Assembly: GCF_018069625.1 (NCBI RefSeq)
Contig: NZ_CP072941.1
Coordinates: 2,170,001-2,234,000 of the forward strand
DNA from: Streptomyces yatensis
Lineage (GTDB): Bacteria; Actinomycetota; Actinomycetes; Streptomycetales; Streptomycetaceae
Length of the DNA: 64,000 bases
Reading direction: 5' to 3'
The translations under genes and the position numbers were made by a program. A model generated the notes under the pieces. It was not told the DNA's origin. It searched no databases and worked only from the letters and a program-made list of their open reading frames with translations. Each line of letters starts with the position of its first letter. Positions within the stretch are counted from its first letter, which is position 1. Of this stretch, positions 52,525 through 61,571 are shown in pieces.

Positions 52525-53186
52525 TGCGCCGCGTCGTGGTGAGCCCGCATCCCGATGACGCCGTGTGGTCCTGCGGCGGGATGTTCGGCGCGTGGGCGGC
52601 GGGCCCCGGCACTCTCACCGTGGTCACGGTCTTCGACGGCGGTCCCGCGGCCGCCGTCCGCCGCGCCGAGGACGCCGCCGCGCTGGCCGCCTGGCCGGTC
52701 CGGGCGGCCGGCCTCGGCTTCCCCGACGCCGCGCACCGCGGGGCCCGTTACCCGGGGCCGCTGTCGCGCCGCCGCGCCGTGCACCCCGACGACGCGGAGC
52801 TGGCCGAGGCGGTGGCGGCCGCGCTGGCCCCGTATCTGCGCGAGGGCGACCTGCTGCTGCTTCCGCTGGCCGGGCGGACCCATGTGGACCATGTCATCGC
52901 GCGTGCGGCCGCCGAGCGCGCGGCGGCCGGGACCGCCGTCCAGGTCGCGTACTACGCCGAGTTCCCCTATCGGCCGCCCCCGGCGGGCGGTCCCGGCATG
53001 GAGGTCACCGAGCACCGGGCCGACTTCTCCGCCTGGCTGCGCGGTGCTCTGGCCTACCGGTCCCAGGTGACGGAGATGTTCGGCGGACCGCTGCGGTTCG
53101 GCCGGGCGCTGGCGGGGCACGCCCGCACCCCCGCGGTGTGGCGGGAGCACCGGCCGGCCGCTCAGGACCCGGCGGCCGCGAAGTAG
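52524..53186 (+). CDS. PIG-L/LmbE-type zinc deacetylase
   Basis: A 220-residue enzyme with the zinc motif SPHPDDAVWSCGG (His9, Asp12) and THVDHV (second His) near residue 113. It removes the acetyl group from N-acetylglucosaminyl compounds, as MshB and mitomycin MitC do. The start overlaps the dehydroquinase stop as TGATG. The 3' end overlaps the convergent glycosyltransferase by 25 bp. Its position beside a family 2 glycosyltransferase suits a GlcNAc-transfer-then-deacetylation step. Confidence 0.92.
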   Translation: MRRVVVSPHPDDAVWSCGGMFGAWAAGPGTLTVVTVFDGGPAAAVRRAEDAAALAAWPVRAAGLGFPDAAHRGARYPGPLSRRRAVHPDDAELAEAVAAALAPYLREGDLLLLPLAGRTHVDHVIARAAAERAAAGTAVQVAYYAEFPYRPPPAGGPGMEVTEHRADFSAWLRGALAYRSQVTEMFGGPLRFGRALAGHARTPAVWREHRPAAQDPAAAK

Positions 53187-53965
53187 GCGGCCAGACTCCC
53201 CGTCAGCAGCAGTGGCAGGGCGCGGACGTCGGCGGTGTCGTGGAGCGAGGCGAACCGCTGGTGGGTGACGTCGTGCTGCTCCCAGCGGTCGGGGCGGGCG
53301 TGGGTGAGGTGGACGCCGGGCGCGCCCCGGTCCACCGTGGGCCGGTGCCCCGCCGCCAGCAGCCGCACCCCCAGTTCCAGGTCCTCGCAGCCCCAGCGGG
53401 TGCCGAAGCCCTCGTCGAAGCCGCCCGCCTGGTCGAACGCCGCCCGCGACAGCGACAGATTGGCGCCCACACAGGCCAGCCAGCCCAGCCGGGCCGGGGC
53501 CGTCCCGGCGGCCACGGCCAGCGCGGCGGCCTCCAGGTTGTTGCGGACCAGCCGCTCGCCTCCGTTCAGCACGGCCGCCGCCGCGACCGGGTCGGGGCCG
53601 TGGGCCGCCAGCCAGCGGCGGGCGACGGGGAATTCCATCAGCGGACCGTGGACGAAGCCGGGCCCGGTGCCGTGGGCGGCGTGCGCGGACAGAAAGCCGG
53701 GGCCGGTGAGGATGTCGTCGTCCACGAACAGCAGGCGGGTGCCACCGGCCGCGCGCGCACCGGTGTTGCGGGCGGCGGCCCGGCCCCGGCGCGGGCCCTC
53801 GACGACGCGGACCGGCGCGTCCGCCGGAACGGCCACGGGCCCCTCCCCGTCGCTGACGACGACGATCTCCGCCGAGGGCGGCCGATCGGCCAGCAGACAC
53901 GCCAGCGTGGCGCGCAGCGACTCCGGCTTGTCCTTCGTCGGGATGACGACGCTCAGCCCGCTCAT
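53162..53965 (-). CDS. Family 2 (GT-A) glycosyltransferase, MitB-like candidate
   Basis: A 267-residue inverting glycosyltransferase. The N-terminal SVVIPTKDKPESLRATL, the metal motif FVDDDIL (about 97-103, DDD) and the acceptor region GGFDEGFGTRWGCEDLELGV, with the ED(L) catalytic base, are clear. In mitomycin biosynthesis MitB of this family places GlcNAc on carrier-bound AHBA, and the deacetylase next door fits that pair. The start ATG overlaps the oxidoreductase stop (ATGA). Confidence 0.9.
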   Translation of the reverse strand: MSGLSVVIPTKDKPESLRATLACLLADRPPSAEIVVVSDGEGPVAVPADAPVRVVEGPRRGRAAARNTGARAAGGTRLLFVDDDILTGPGFLSAHAAHGTGPGFVHGPLMEFPVARRWLAAHGPDPVAAAAVLNGGERLVRNNLEAAALAVAAGTAPARLGWLACVGANLSLSRAAFDQAGGFDEGFGTRWGCEDLELGVRLLAAGHRPTVDRGAPGVHLTHARPDRWEQHDVTHQRFASLHDTADVRALPLLLTGSLAAYFAAAGS

Positions 53966-55014
53966 ACGGCCGTGCTCTCCGGCAGGGCCAGCGGGCGGCC
54001 CGACGCCCGGTAGGCGGCCTCCAGCAGGTCCACCACGGCGGCGGACTCGGCCAGCTCCGCCTGCCAGTCCAGCCTCCCGGAGGCGAAGTCGGCGATGGCC
54101 TCCACCTGCGCGTCGTACTCCCGCCCGACCGGGTCCGGCACGGTGACGCGGCGGTAGGAGTCGGGGCCCCAGGCGGTCAGCGCCGGCTCGGCCACCCGGT
54201 TCGGGCTGAACCCGAACGCCCCGGTCAGCACCCGGCACTCACCGCCGCCCTCGACGACGAACCGCGTGCGGTCGGTGGCCACTTCGCTCTCCCAGGCCGC
54301 CCGCAGCACCAGCCGCGCCCCGCCCTCGAACTCGGCGCGCACCGTGCCGTCCACCTCGACGTCCACCGGACCCGTGCCCGCCGCGTCACCGCGCCAGACG
54401 GCGCGCCCGGGGGTGTGCCCACCGGCGTGCCCGCCGCCCGGCGTGCGCAGTTCGGCCGCCACCGTGGCGAGCCGGGGCCGGCCCAGCAGCCCGAGCGCCA
54501 CATCGGCCAGATGCCAGCCGAGGTCGAGCAGCGCTCCACCGCCCGCCGTGGCGCGGCCGGTGAACCACGAGCCGGGGCGCGGCACCCCGCCCGCGCGCAG
54601 CCAGCTCGCCCGTACGGTCAGCGGCCCCGGCGGCAGGGCACCGGCCAGCCGCCGTACGTCCTCGCGGCGCACGGCGGCCCGGCTGACCAGCAGTCCGACT
54701 CCGCGCGCCCGCCCGGCCAGCGTGTCGAACTCCGCGCGGCTCAGGCACAGCGGCTTCTCCACCACCACGGGTATGCCGCGCTCCAGCACGGCGCAGGCCA
54801 GCGCGGCGTGGGTGTGGTTGGGGGTGCCGATCACGACCACGTCGGGACGGGCCTCCAGAAAACCGGTCCAGGACGTGGCCGCCGGGACACCGGCGGCCTC
54901 CGGGTCGTGGACGGCCGCAAGTTCCAGGCGCGGATGGCGGTGGATCCGCGGCAGCCAGACCGTCCGGTTGACCCAGCCGTAGCCGAGCAGGCCCACCCGC
55001 AGCGCAGCGGTCAC
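53962..55014 (-). CDS. Gfo/Idh/MocA oxidoreductase, RifL-like candidate
   Basis: A 350-residue NAD(P)-dependent dehydrogenase. The N-terminal GLLGYGWVNRTVW is the GxGxxG motif, VVVIGTPNHTH follows, and VVVEKPLCLS is the catalytic EKP motif; GALLDLGWHLADVALGLLG is the C-terminal substrate block. RifL-type members act with AHBA synthase to make UDP-kanosamine. The GTG start overlaps the aminotransferase stop as GTGA, so the two are co-translated as in other AHBA clusters. Confidence 0.88.
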   Translation of the reverse strand: MTAALRVGLLGYGWVNRTVWLPRIHRHPRLELAAVHDPEAAGVPAATSWTGFLEARPDVVVIGTPNHTHAALACAVLERGIPVVVEKPLCLSRAEFDTLAGRARGVGLLVSRAAVRREDVRRLAGALPPGPLTVRASWLRAGGVPRPGSWFTGRATAGGGALLDLGWHLADVALGLLGRPRLATVAAELRTPGGGHAGGHTPGRAVWRGDAAGTGPVDVEVDGTVRAEFEGGARLVLRAAWESEVATDRTRFVVEGGGECRVLTGAFGFSPNRVAEPALTAWGPDSYRRVTVPDPVGREYDAQVEAIADFASGRLDWQAELAESAAVVDLLEAAYRASGRPLALPESTAV

Positions 55015-56231
55015 CGCGTCACCACGGCGTCGCCGGCCCGCGCGGCCAGTGCGGCGACCACGGTGGCCACGCGCTCCACCACGTGTGGTTCGGCCAGCAG
55101 CACCCGGTGGTGGATCCACAGGCCGTGGGCGCCCAGGTCCTCCGCCACCGCGCACCGCTCGGCCAGCTCCGGTACGGGGGTCGTGGGCACCGGGCCCGCC
55201 CGGAAGGACCCGGTGCGGTAGACGGGCGGGAAGTTGACGCACGCCGGGACGCCCGCCGCCGTCAGCCCCGCCACCAGCGCGTCGCGCGCCGCCCGGCCGG
55301 CCGACGGGTCGAGGGCCACCAGGTACATGTAGTGCGGGTTGACGTCCATCCGCGGGTCGCGGGCCTGCAGGCGCAGTCCGGGCACCTCCGCCAGCAGCGC
55401 GTCGAGCAGGGCGGCGCGCCGCTCCCGGATCCGCGTCTGCCCGGCCAGGCGGGCGAGCTGGGCGCGCAGGATCGCCGCCGTGAACTCGCTGACGCGGTAG
55501 TTGGAGCCGCCCGTCTCGTGCTGGTAGGTGGTGTCGCCGCGCGGCCGCCCGCAGGTGTGCATCAAGTACGCCTGCTCGTACGTCTTCTCGTCGGGCAGGG
55601 TCAGCGCCCCGCCCTCCCCCGCGGTCATCAGCTTGCCGTTCTGGAAGCTGTAGCAGGCGACCGTGGGGAACGCGCCGACCGGCGTCCCGTCCCACACCCC
55701 GCCCTGGGCGTGCGCGGCGTCCTGGATGAGCGCGAGGCCGTGGTCGGCCGCGAGGTCTCCCAGCCCGTGCATATCGGCGAGGTGGCCGGCCATATGGACG
55801 GGGATGACCGCGCGGGTCGCGGGGGTCAGCGCGGTGCGGACGGCTTCGGGTGTCAGGCAGTAGGTGTCGGGGTCCACGTCCGCCGGGACGGGGATGGCGC
55901 CGACGTTCTGCACGGCCAGCGAGGTGCTGATGAAGGTGAACGCGGGCAACACGACCTCGTCGCCGGGCCCGATGCCGTGCAGGCGCAGGGCCAGTTCGAG
56001 CGCGGCGGTGCCGTTGGTCACCGCGAGCGCGTGCGGCGCGCCGTTGTACGCGGCGAACTCGCGCTCGAAGTCCTCGTTCTCGGTGCCCGCCGCCCGCCAC
56101 CACTGACCCTGCGCCAGGACACGGTCCAGCGCCGCGCGCTCCGTGTGGTCGTGCTGGGGCCACGGCGGCAGGTCGTCGGGGTCGATCCGGCGGACGGGTG
56201 CCGGGGGCGCGGCTGTCGGGTCGAGGGTCAC
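55011..56231 (-). CDS. AHBA-synthase-like DegT/DnrJ/EryC1 aminotransferase (RifK type)
   Basis: A 406-residue PLP enzyme. Blocks typical of AHBA synthases are present in order: QGQWWRAAGTENEDFEREFA, ALAVTNGTAALELAL, PAFTFISTS, PVHMAGHLADM, QDAAHAQGG, then YSFQNGKLMTAGEGGA with the Schiff-base Lys at 200, and CGRPRGDTTY. It is longer at the N-terminus by about 10 residues. AHBA synthase (RifK/MitA) has two roles: aminating UDP-3-keto-glucose and aromatising aminodehydroshikimate. Genes for aminoDAHP synthase, aminoDHQ synthase and kanosamine kinase are missing from the window. The start is GTG at 56231. Confidence 0.9.
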   Translation of the reverse strand: MTLDPTAAPPAPVRRIDPDDLPPWPQHDHTERAALDRVLAQGQWWRAAGTENEDFEREFAAYNGAPHALAVTNGTAALELALRLHGIGPGDEVVLPAFTFISTSLAVQNVGAIPVPADVDPDTYCLTPEAVRTALTPATRAVIPVHMAGHLADMHGLGDLAADHGLALIQDAAHAQGGVWDGTPVGAFPTVACYSFQNGKLMTAGEGGALTLPDEKTYEQAYLMHTCGRPRGDTTYQHETGGSNYRVSEFTAAILRAQLARLAGQTRIRERRAALLDALLAEVPGLRLQARDPRMDVNPHYMYLVALDPSAGRAARDALVAGLTAAGVPACVNFPPVYRTGSFRAGPVPTTPVPELAERCAVAEDLGAHGLWIHHRVLLAEPHVVERVATVVAALAARAGDAVVTR

Positions 56232-56270
56232 GTCAGAGTCCTTTCGTCACAGGAGTGCCGGCGCCGGGCG

Positions 56271-56987
56271 TCACCATCGCGCGCCCCCGTCCACCAGCAG
56301 CGTCTGCCCGGTGATGTAGCCGGAGCGCGGCCCGGCCAGGAAGGCCACCGCGTCGGCGACCTCCTCCGGCGTGGCGAGGCGGCGCAGTGCGATGCGCTCG
56401 GTGACGGCCCGGTTCTCCTCCTCCGTGTAGAGCGAGGAGCCGGGGCGGGGCCGGACGGCGCCGGGCGCCACGACGTTGACGGTGACGCCGAAGCGGCCGA
56501 AGTCCCAGGCGGCCGACGCCGCCCACGCCGACAGCGCGGCCTTGGTGGCCGCGTACTCGGCCTGGCCGGGCATCCCGACGCTTCCGGCGCGGGATCCGAC
56601 CAGTACGATCCGGCCGCCCCGCTGGCGCAGCATCCCCTTGCCGAGGAGCCCGGCCAGCCGGGTGACCGAGTGGACGTTGAGGTCCCACAGGCCGTCGTCG
56701 TCGCCGGGGGTCAGGACACTGCGGCGCAGTGTCCTGCCGTGGGCGCACACCAGGACGCCGGGCGCGACGCCGCGCTCCCTGATCCGGTCCATCGCGGCGG
56801 CCGGGTCGGTCAGGTCGGCCCGGACGGGTTCGAGCGCGCCGATCTTCGCGGCGAGTTCGGCCGCCCGTTCCAGGCCCTGGTGGCACACGGGCAGGACGGT
56901 CATGCCCGCGTCGGCCAGGGTGTGGCAGATCGCGGCACCGAGCAGGCCGCTCGCGCCGGTCACCAGCGCCACGCGCGGACCGCTCAC
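56271..56987 (-). CDS. Short-chain dehydrogenase/reductase
   Basis: A 238-residue FabG-like enzyme with TGASGLLG (NAD(P) site), CAHG in place of NAG, Ser in VGSRAGS, and EYAATKAAL for the Tyr/Lys pair. It ends GQTLLVDGGARW. The GTG start overlaps the upstream ligase stop as GTGA. It is likely to be a ketoreductase acting on a carrier-bound or sugar intermediate; MitF of mitomycin is an SDR-type candidate analogue. Confidence 0.9.
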   Translation of the reverse strand: MSGPRVALVTGASGLLGAAICHTLADAGMTVLPVCHQGLERAAELAAKIGALEPVRADLTDPAAAMDRIRERGVAPGVLVCAHGRTLRRSVLTPGDDDGLWDLNVHSVTRLAGLLGKGMLRQRGGRIVLVGSRAGSVGMPGQAEYAATKAALSAWAASAAWDFGRFGVTVNVVAPGAVRPRPGSSLYTEEENRAVTERIALRRLATPEEVADAVAFLAGPRSGYITGQTLLVDGGARW

Positions 56988-59071
56988 GGCCGCTCCCGGG
57001 CGGCGAGCAGCAGCGTGCAGGCGGGGCGGCCCAGGTGCAGGGTCCGGCGGACGGTCAGCCCGGCGGCGGCCAGCCCCGCGGTCGCCGCCGCCTCGGTGGG
57101 CCAGGCGGTACCGCCGTGGGTGAGCCAGTCCAGCCGGGTCTCCGGCGGAACGCCCTCGGGCGCGTCCAGGAACACGTCGTCCACCAGCAGCCGCCCGCCG
57201 GGGGCCAGCCGCTCGGCGACGGCGCGCAGGTCGGCCGCCGGGCCGTGGATCGCGTTGGCGAGCACCACCAGGTCGAAGACGCCGTCGGGGAGCGGCCCGC
57301 GCCCGGCGTAGGTGCCCTCGCCGGCGACCCGGTGGTAGACACCGGGCCCGGCGGATACCTCCAGGAGGCGGTGACCGGCGGTGAAGCGGGCCAGCGCCAG
57401 GCCGCTGCGGGCGCGGCGGTGGGCCGCCTCCCCGTGCAGGGCCGTCTCGTAGACCTCGCGCAGCCGCTCGGAGGGCCCCTCGCGGTCGAACGGGCGCCGC
57501 GCGGCCCCGGACCGGACGACCTCCGCCAGGGCCTCGCGGGTCACCCACGACCGCGACAGCTCCGCCTCCAGCGCGACCAGCGCCGTATCCACGCCGCCGG
57601 TCCCCTCGCCGGTGGTGGGGACGGGGTCCTCGGGGCGCAGCAGCCCGGCGTCCTCGGCGGCGCGCAGCAACTCGGCGCAGGCGGCCTCGTCCAGGCCCAG
57701 CCGCACCGCCAGTTCCGGCACGGTCCTCGCTCCTTCGCCGAGCGCCTCGACGATGCCGAGGTCCACCAGCGTGAAGAGCAGTTCACTGCGCTTGTAGGCG
57801 GTGGCGGCGGCGACCAGGGCGTCCCGGCCCGCCAGGGCGAGCGCACGCGGCGGAAGGGGTTTGCCGACCCGGCCGCGCGGCACCTCGCCGACGCACCGGA
57901 CGCGGTCGGGGACCTTCTGCGGGCCGAGCAGCGCCTTCGCGTGCTCGCCGAGTCCGGAGACGTCCGCGCCCGGTCCGCGCACATGCACCACCTCGGCCTG
58001 GAGCGCGACCGAGGTGCCGTGCCGCACGGGGTAGACGCGGGCGTCGGCGATGTCGGGGTGGCGGCACAGCGCGGCCTCGATCTCCTCCGGCGCGATCCAC
58101 CGGTCCCCGCGCCGGATGGCACGTGTGCGGCGCCCCAGCAGCCGCAGCCCCGCGGCGGGGTCGTAGGCGGCCAGGTCGCCCATGGGGTGCCACGCCTCGC
58201 CGTCCACCCGCACCAGCAACTCGCCCTGGGCGCCGGGCCGCATATCGGCGCCGTCCGGGCCGGCCACGCGGAACTCCACGCCGTCCAGCGGGAATCCGAC
58301 GCAGCCGGGCGGGCTGCCGGGCGCGCCACTGAACAGCGCCCCGGTCTCGGTGGAGCCGTAGTTGCGCGCCAGGCCGATGCCGAACGCTGCGGTGAACCGC
58401 TCCTCCAGCGCCGCGTCGACCGGCCCCGCGCCGACCATGGCCATGCGCAGCGCGTTGTCCGGCACCGCTTTGCCGGTGCGCTGCGCGAGCAGCCGCGCGA
58501 CGGTCGGGACGAGCGCGAGCACGGTGGCCCCGGCGGCGATGTGCTCCGCGCAGCGGCCGAGCGCATGGGGCGGGACCGCGGCGATCGCGCACTCGGCCTC
58601 GAACGCGGCGTGCGCCCAGCCGAGCGCGTAGGCGTGCCACAGATGCAGCGGTATCAGCAACGTGTCATCGGCGCCCAGGCGCGCGTACCGCGCATGCCGG
58701 CGCCCCTCGGCGCGCAGGGAGTCCGTCGACCGCGCGACGAGCTTGGGCGCGCCGGTGGTTCCCGAGCTGGGCAGCAGTACGGTGCCCGGCGGATGGCCCG
58801 AGGACGCGGGGTCGCCGGTGACCGTGACGCGGTCGCCGTCCACGACGACGAGGCGTCCGCCCCCGGCCGCGTCCAGGAGTCTGCGGTGCTCGGCGGGCGG
58901 CGCGTCACGGTCGAGCAGCAGCACCACGGCCCCGGCGTCGATCAGCGTCCGGTAGGCCGCGAGCCAGGGGCCGCCGTTGGCCCCGGCGAGCGCGACGGTC
59001 GTCGCGGGCTCAACACCGTCGAGCCCGTCGAGACCGTCGAGGCCGCCCGCGCTGATCGCCAGGTCAGCCAC
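56984..59071 (-). CDS. Acyl-adenylating enzyme fused to a methyltransferase-like domain
   Basis: A 695-residue two-domain protein. The first ~420 residues form an ANL-family ligase with LLPSSGTTGAPKLV (A3, phosphate loop), NYGSTETG (A5), MGDLAAYD and RGRVGKP (catalytic Lys near 418). The rest resembles O-methyltransferases: a winged-helix part VPELAVRLGLDEAACAELLR and a SAM-type loop LLEVSAGPGVY (motif I), then FDLVVLANAIHG. In mitomycin biosynthesis the stand-alone ligase MitE loads AHBA on the ACP. The extra domain here is unusual. The GTG start overlaps the radical SAM stop by 8 bp. Confidence 0.88.
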   Translation of the reverse strand: MADLAISAGGLDGLDGLDGVEPATTVALAGANGGPWLAAYRTLIDAGAVVLLLDRDAPPAEHRRLLDAAGGGRLVVVDGDRVTVTGDPASSGHPPGTVLLPSSGTTGAPKLVARSTDSLRAEGRRHARYARLGADDTLLIPLHLWHAYALGWAHAAFEAECAIAAVPPHALGRCAEHIAAGATVLALVPTVARLLAQRTGKAVPDNALRMAMVGAGPVDAALEERFTAAFGIGLARNYGSTETGALFSGAPGSPPGCVGFPLDGVEFRVAGPDGADMRPGAQGELLVRVDGEAWHPMGDLAAYDPAAGLRLLGRRTRAIRRGDRWIAPEEIEAALCRHPDIADARVYPVRHGTSVALQAEVVHVRGPGADVSGLGEHAKALLGPQKVPDRVRCVGEVPRGRVGKPLPPRALALAGRDALVAAATAYKRSELLFTLVDLGIVEALGEGARTVPELAVRLGLDEAACAELLRAAEDAGLLRPEDPVPTTGEGTGGVDTALVALEAELSRSWVTREALAEVVRSGAARRPFDREGPSERLREVYETALHGEAAHRRARSGLALARFTAGHRLLEVSAGPGVYHRVAGEGTYAGRGPLPDGVFDLVVLANAIHGPAADLRAVAERLAPGGRLLVDDVFLDAPEGVPPETRLDWLTHGGTAWPTEAAATAGLAAAGLTVRRTLHLGRPACTLLLAARERP

Positions 59072-60179
59072 CGCAGCTCACCCCGTCGCGCCCCTCCTTG
59101 TAGAGGCGCTTGCGCTCGGCGATCAACTCCCGGATCACCGGCGGGGCGTAGGTGGGGGCCTGGCACAGCTCATCGAGGGTGATCTCGTCCTCGAAGTACA
59201 TCGACAGGGTGTCCCAGGGCGTGAAGCAGCCCTTGCACGCGTTGAGCCGGGGCCGCTCGGCCAGCAGCGCGGTGTACAGGCCGGTCTCGCCGACCCGCCG
59301 CAACGACTCGGCGTGGTCGTCCTCCAGCAGATTGCCCATATTGGAGAACCAGATGTTCGGGCACGGGGTCACCATGCCGTCGCTGAAGGTCGAGATGACC
59401 AGGCGCGGCAGATGGCAGCGGAAGGTCCGCTCGCCCTCCCGCAGGAACGACAGGAGCCGGTCGAAATAGGGGCGGGGCGGCAGCACCGCGGCCAACTCGT
59501 CGTAGCGGTCGACCAGTTCCTCGATGTGGACGATCTGGTCGGGCCGCATCGCGAACCGCTCGGAGTCGGGGCCCCGCACCGGGAACGGGAAGAAGGTCGG
59601 CGGGCGCTCCCGGTCCGCGAGCCAGCGGGCGAACGCCGGCACCTCGGGGGCGCTGCGGTCGTTCAGCACGCCGTAGATCTCCACCGGCAGGCCGCTGTCG
59701 AGGATCGTCTCGATCCGGCGCAGCACCTTGCCGTGCAGGGATTCGGTCTGCACCCGGTGCGAGTTGCCGGCGAACAGGTGGCTGTCCAGGGATACCTGGA
59801 GCACGACGTTCTTCCAGCCGCGCAGTTCCTCGAGGTGCTCCCCGCGGACCAGCACCCCATTGGTCTGGACGATCAGCACCTCGTGCTGGGCGGCCTGCTC
59901 GCGCAGATAGTCCATGATCCCGGCGACCAGGAAGATCTCCCCGCCGGTGACCTTGAGCATCGGCGCGCGGAACGTGTCGTCGATGCGCCCGGCGATGAGC
60001 GGGAGGCGGCGCCCGAGGAGGCTGCCCTCGGCGTAGCGGTCCCGGGTCGGCGGCCCGAATATCAGCTGTGCGTGGTGCGACTGCTTGAGGTTGCTCTGGC
60101 CGGTGAGGCAGTACGTGCAGCTGAGATTGCACGAGTCCTCATTGATGACCAGGTCGTTTCCGAGGAGTGTGTCGATCAC
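59064..60179 (-). CDS. Radical SAM enzyme with Cys-rich (SPASM-like) C-terminus
   Basis: A 371-residue enzyme. C17, C21 and C24 in EDSCNLSCTYCLTG hold the catalytic iron-sulfur cluster, and TGGEIFL and LQVSLDS follow. Several late cysteines (CHLPRL, TPCPNIW, ACKGCF and ELC) suggest one or two auxiliary clusters as in SPASM/twitch proteins. The GTG at 60179 is chosen because GGAAGGA is upstream and the predicted promoter at 60211-60238 excludes earlier starts. It heads the minus-strand operon down to 53162. Its chemistry could be ring closure, oxidation or peptide modification. Confidence 0.92.
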   Translation of the reverse strand: MIDTLLGNDLVINEDSCNLSCTYCLTGQSNLKQSHHAQLIFGPPTRDRYAEGSLLGRRLPLIAGRIDDTFRAPMLKVTGGEIFLVAGIMDYLREQAAQHEVLIVQTNGVLVRGEHLEELRGWKNVVLQVSLDSHLFAGNSHRVQTESLHGKVLRRIETILDSGLPVEIYGVLNDRSAPEVPAFARWLADRERPPTFFPFPVRGPDSERFAMRPDQIVHIEELVDRYDELAAVLPPRPYFDRLLSFLREGERTFRCHLPRLVISTFSDGMVTPCPNIWFSNMGNLLEDDHAESLRRVGETGLYTALLAERPRLNACKGCFTPWDTLSMYFEDEITLDELCQAPTYAPPVIRELIAERKRLYKEGRDGVSCGG

Positions 60180-60210
60180 GGCGCGTCCTTCCGGCAGCGG
60201 ACGCTCAAAC

Positions 60211-60240
60211 GCTAACTTTAGTTGGTGACTATCGTCAATA
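60211..60240. promoter_or_regulatory. Cluster element before the radical SAM operon
   Basis: CTAACTTTAGTTGG TGACTATCGTCAATA contains two related half-elements. On the minus strand TTGACG (60238-60233), 17 bp and TTAGCG form a promoter for the radical SAM operon. It also lies upstream of the XRE gene. Confidence 0.5.
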
Positions 60241-60314
60241 CGCCGAACTGCCTCCATCACTTGCAGGTCACAGGATGGTCAGGAGGGGAGTTCCCGGCTA
60301 CAATAGTCACAGCC

Positions 60315-61571
60315 ATGAGAGCCGAACACAGTCAGCAGCCAGAGTTCGGTCAGCGTGTCCGGCGGCGACGCGAGGAGTTGGGCTTCTCCCAACGCCGACT
60401 CGCTGGCGACATCGTGACCGCCAGCTATATCTCCCTCCTGGAGTCCGGTCAGCGCTCCCCCACACTCGACCTCGTGCTCCACCTCTCCGAGGTGCTCCAG
60501 ATGCCGCTGGAGGAGCTGACCGGCCGTGACAGGTCTTCCGCCGCCGCCACCGAGCCCGGCGGCCTCGACCTGGTCATCGCGCGCTCCGCCGCACGCGGCG
60601 CCGCCGAGCTGGGCGACCACGCCCGCGCGGCCGAGCTGCTCGCGGCCGCCTACACCACCGCGGTCGAGCGCGGCGCGGCCGCCCTCCAGCTCGACCTCGG
60701 CCTGGCGCTGCAGGAGGAGTTGCGGGCGGCCGGGCGGCAGCCCGACCGGCTGGCGCTGCTGGAGCGGCTCGCCGATCAGGAGTGGGCCACGACCGATCCG
60801 CGTCTGCGCGTCGTCCTGTTCACCGAGCTGGCCACCGCGCAGCGCGACACCGGACGGCTGACGGACGCGCGCAAGTCGGCTTATACGGCGCTGGGCGAGA
60901 TCGGCCCGGCCGAGCTCACCGGCGCGTTCGAGCATGTCCGGCTGCTCGGCATCCTGATCTCGGTGCTCTGTGAGCTCAATGACCTCGGCCAAGTCGAGCT
61001 GCTGCTCAAGGAGATGCTCTCGCACGCCGAGGGCCACCGGCCGCCCGTGCGCGGCCGGGCCCACTGGGTCTCCAGCATCGCCTACTCCCAGCTCGGCATG
61101 GGCACCGCCGCCCGCCACCATCTGGACCTGGCCCGCGCCCAGCTCACCACGCCCGACACTCCGGTGCGCGACTGGCTGCGCTTTATGCGGTCGGCCGGCA
61201 ATGTCCTGCTGGACGACGGCGACCCCGGCGCGGCGCTGCCCTGGCTGCAGGCCGCCGAGCAGGTCGGCCCCATGGTCGACGCCCCCGACGAGACCACCCG
61301 GATCCTCGCGCTGCGCGCCCGCTACGAACTGGCCGTGGGCGCCGCCGCCCAGGTCGTCGAGGTCTACCCCCGGCTCAGCGCGGGCTCCGCGCCGCTGACC
61401 GGCCCCGACCTGGTCCGCGCCAACCTCGTCCAGGCCGAGGCGCTGGCCGAGCTGGGCCGTACCGAGGAGGCCCAGGCGCTGCTGCGCCGCACCGCGGCCC
61501 TCTGCGACGAACTGACCGCCTATGAACTGGCCGTCCGCGTCTGGAAGCGCATCGACACGCTTCGCTCATGA
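60315..61571 (+). CDS. XRE-family regulator with TPR domain, probable cluster regulator
   Basis: A 418-residue protein. The XRE-type helix-turn-helix reads FGQRVRRRREELGFSQRRLA, then ASYISLLESGQRSPTL (about 11-50). The C-terminal ~330 residues consist of helical tetratricopeptide-like repeats (for example AAELGDHARAAELLAAAYTTA). This is the architecture of signal-responsive or antibiotic-regulatory proteins. The start ATG lies 10 nt after a TACAAT -10 box, so the mRNA leader is very short. It overlaps rmlB by 4 bp. It is the only specific regulator inside the cluster and so the best candidate to bind the TTGACTTTAGT elements. Confidence 0.88.
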   Translation: MRAEHSQQPEFGQRVRRRREELGFSQRRLAGDIVTASYISLLESGQRSPTLDLVLHLSEVLQMPLEELTGRDRSSAAATEPGGLDLVIARSAARGAAELGDHARAAELLAAAYTTAVERGAAALQLDLGLALQEELRAAGRQPDRLALLERLADQEWATTDPRLRVVLFTELATAQRDTGRLTDARKSAYTALGEIGPAELTGAFEHVRLLGILISVLCELNDLGQVELLLKEMLSHAEGHRPPVRGRAHWVSSIAYSQLGMGTAARHHLDLARAQLTTPDTPVRDWLRFMRSAGNVLLDDGDPGAALPWLQAAEQVGPMVDAPDETTRILALRARYELAVGAAAQVVEVYPRLSAGSAPLTGPDLVRANLVQAEALAELGRTEEAQALLRRTAALCDELTAYELAVRVWKRIDTLRS

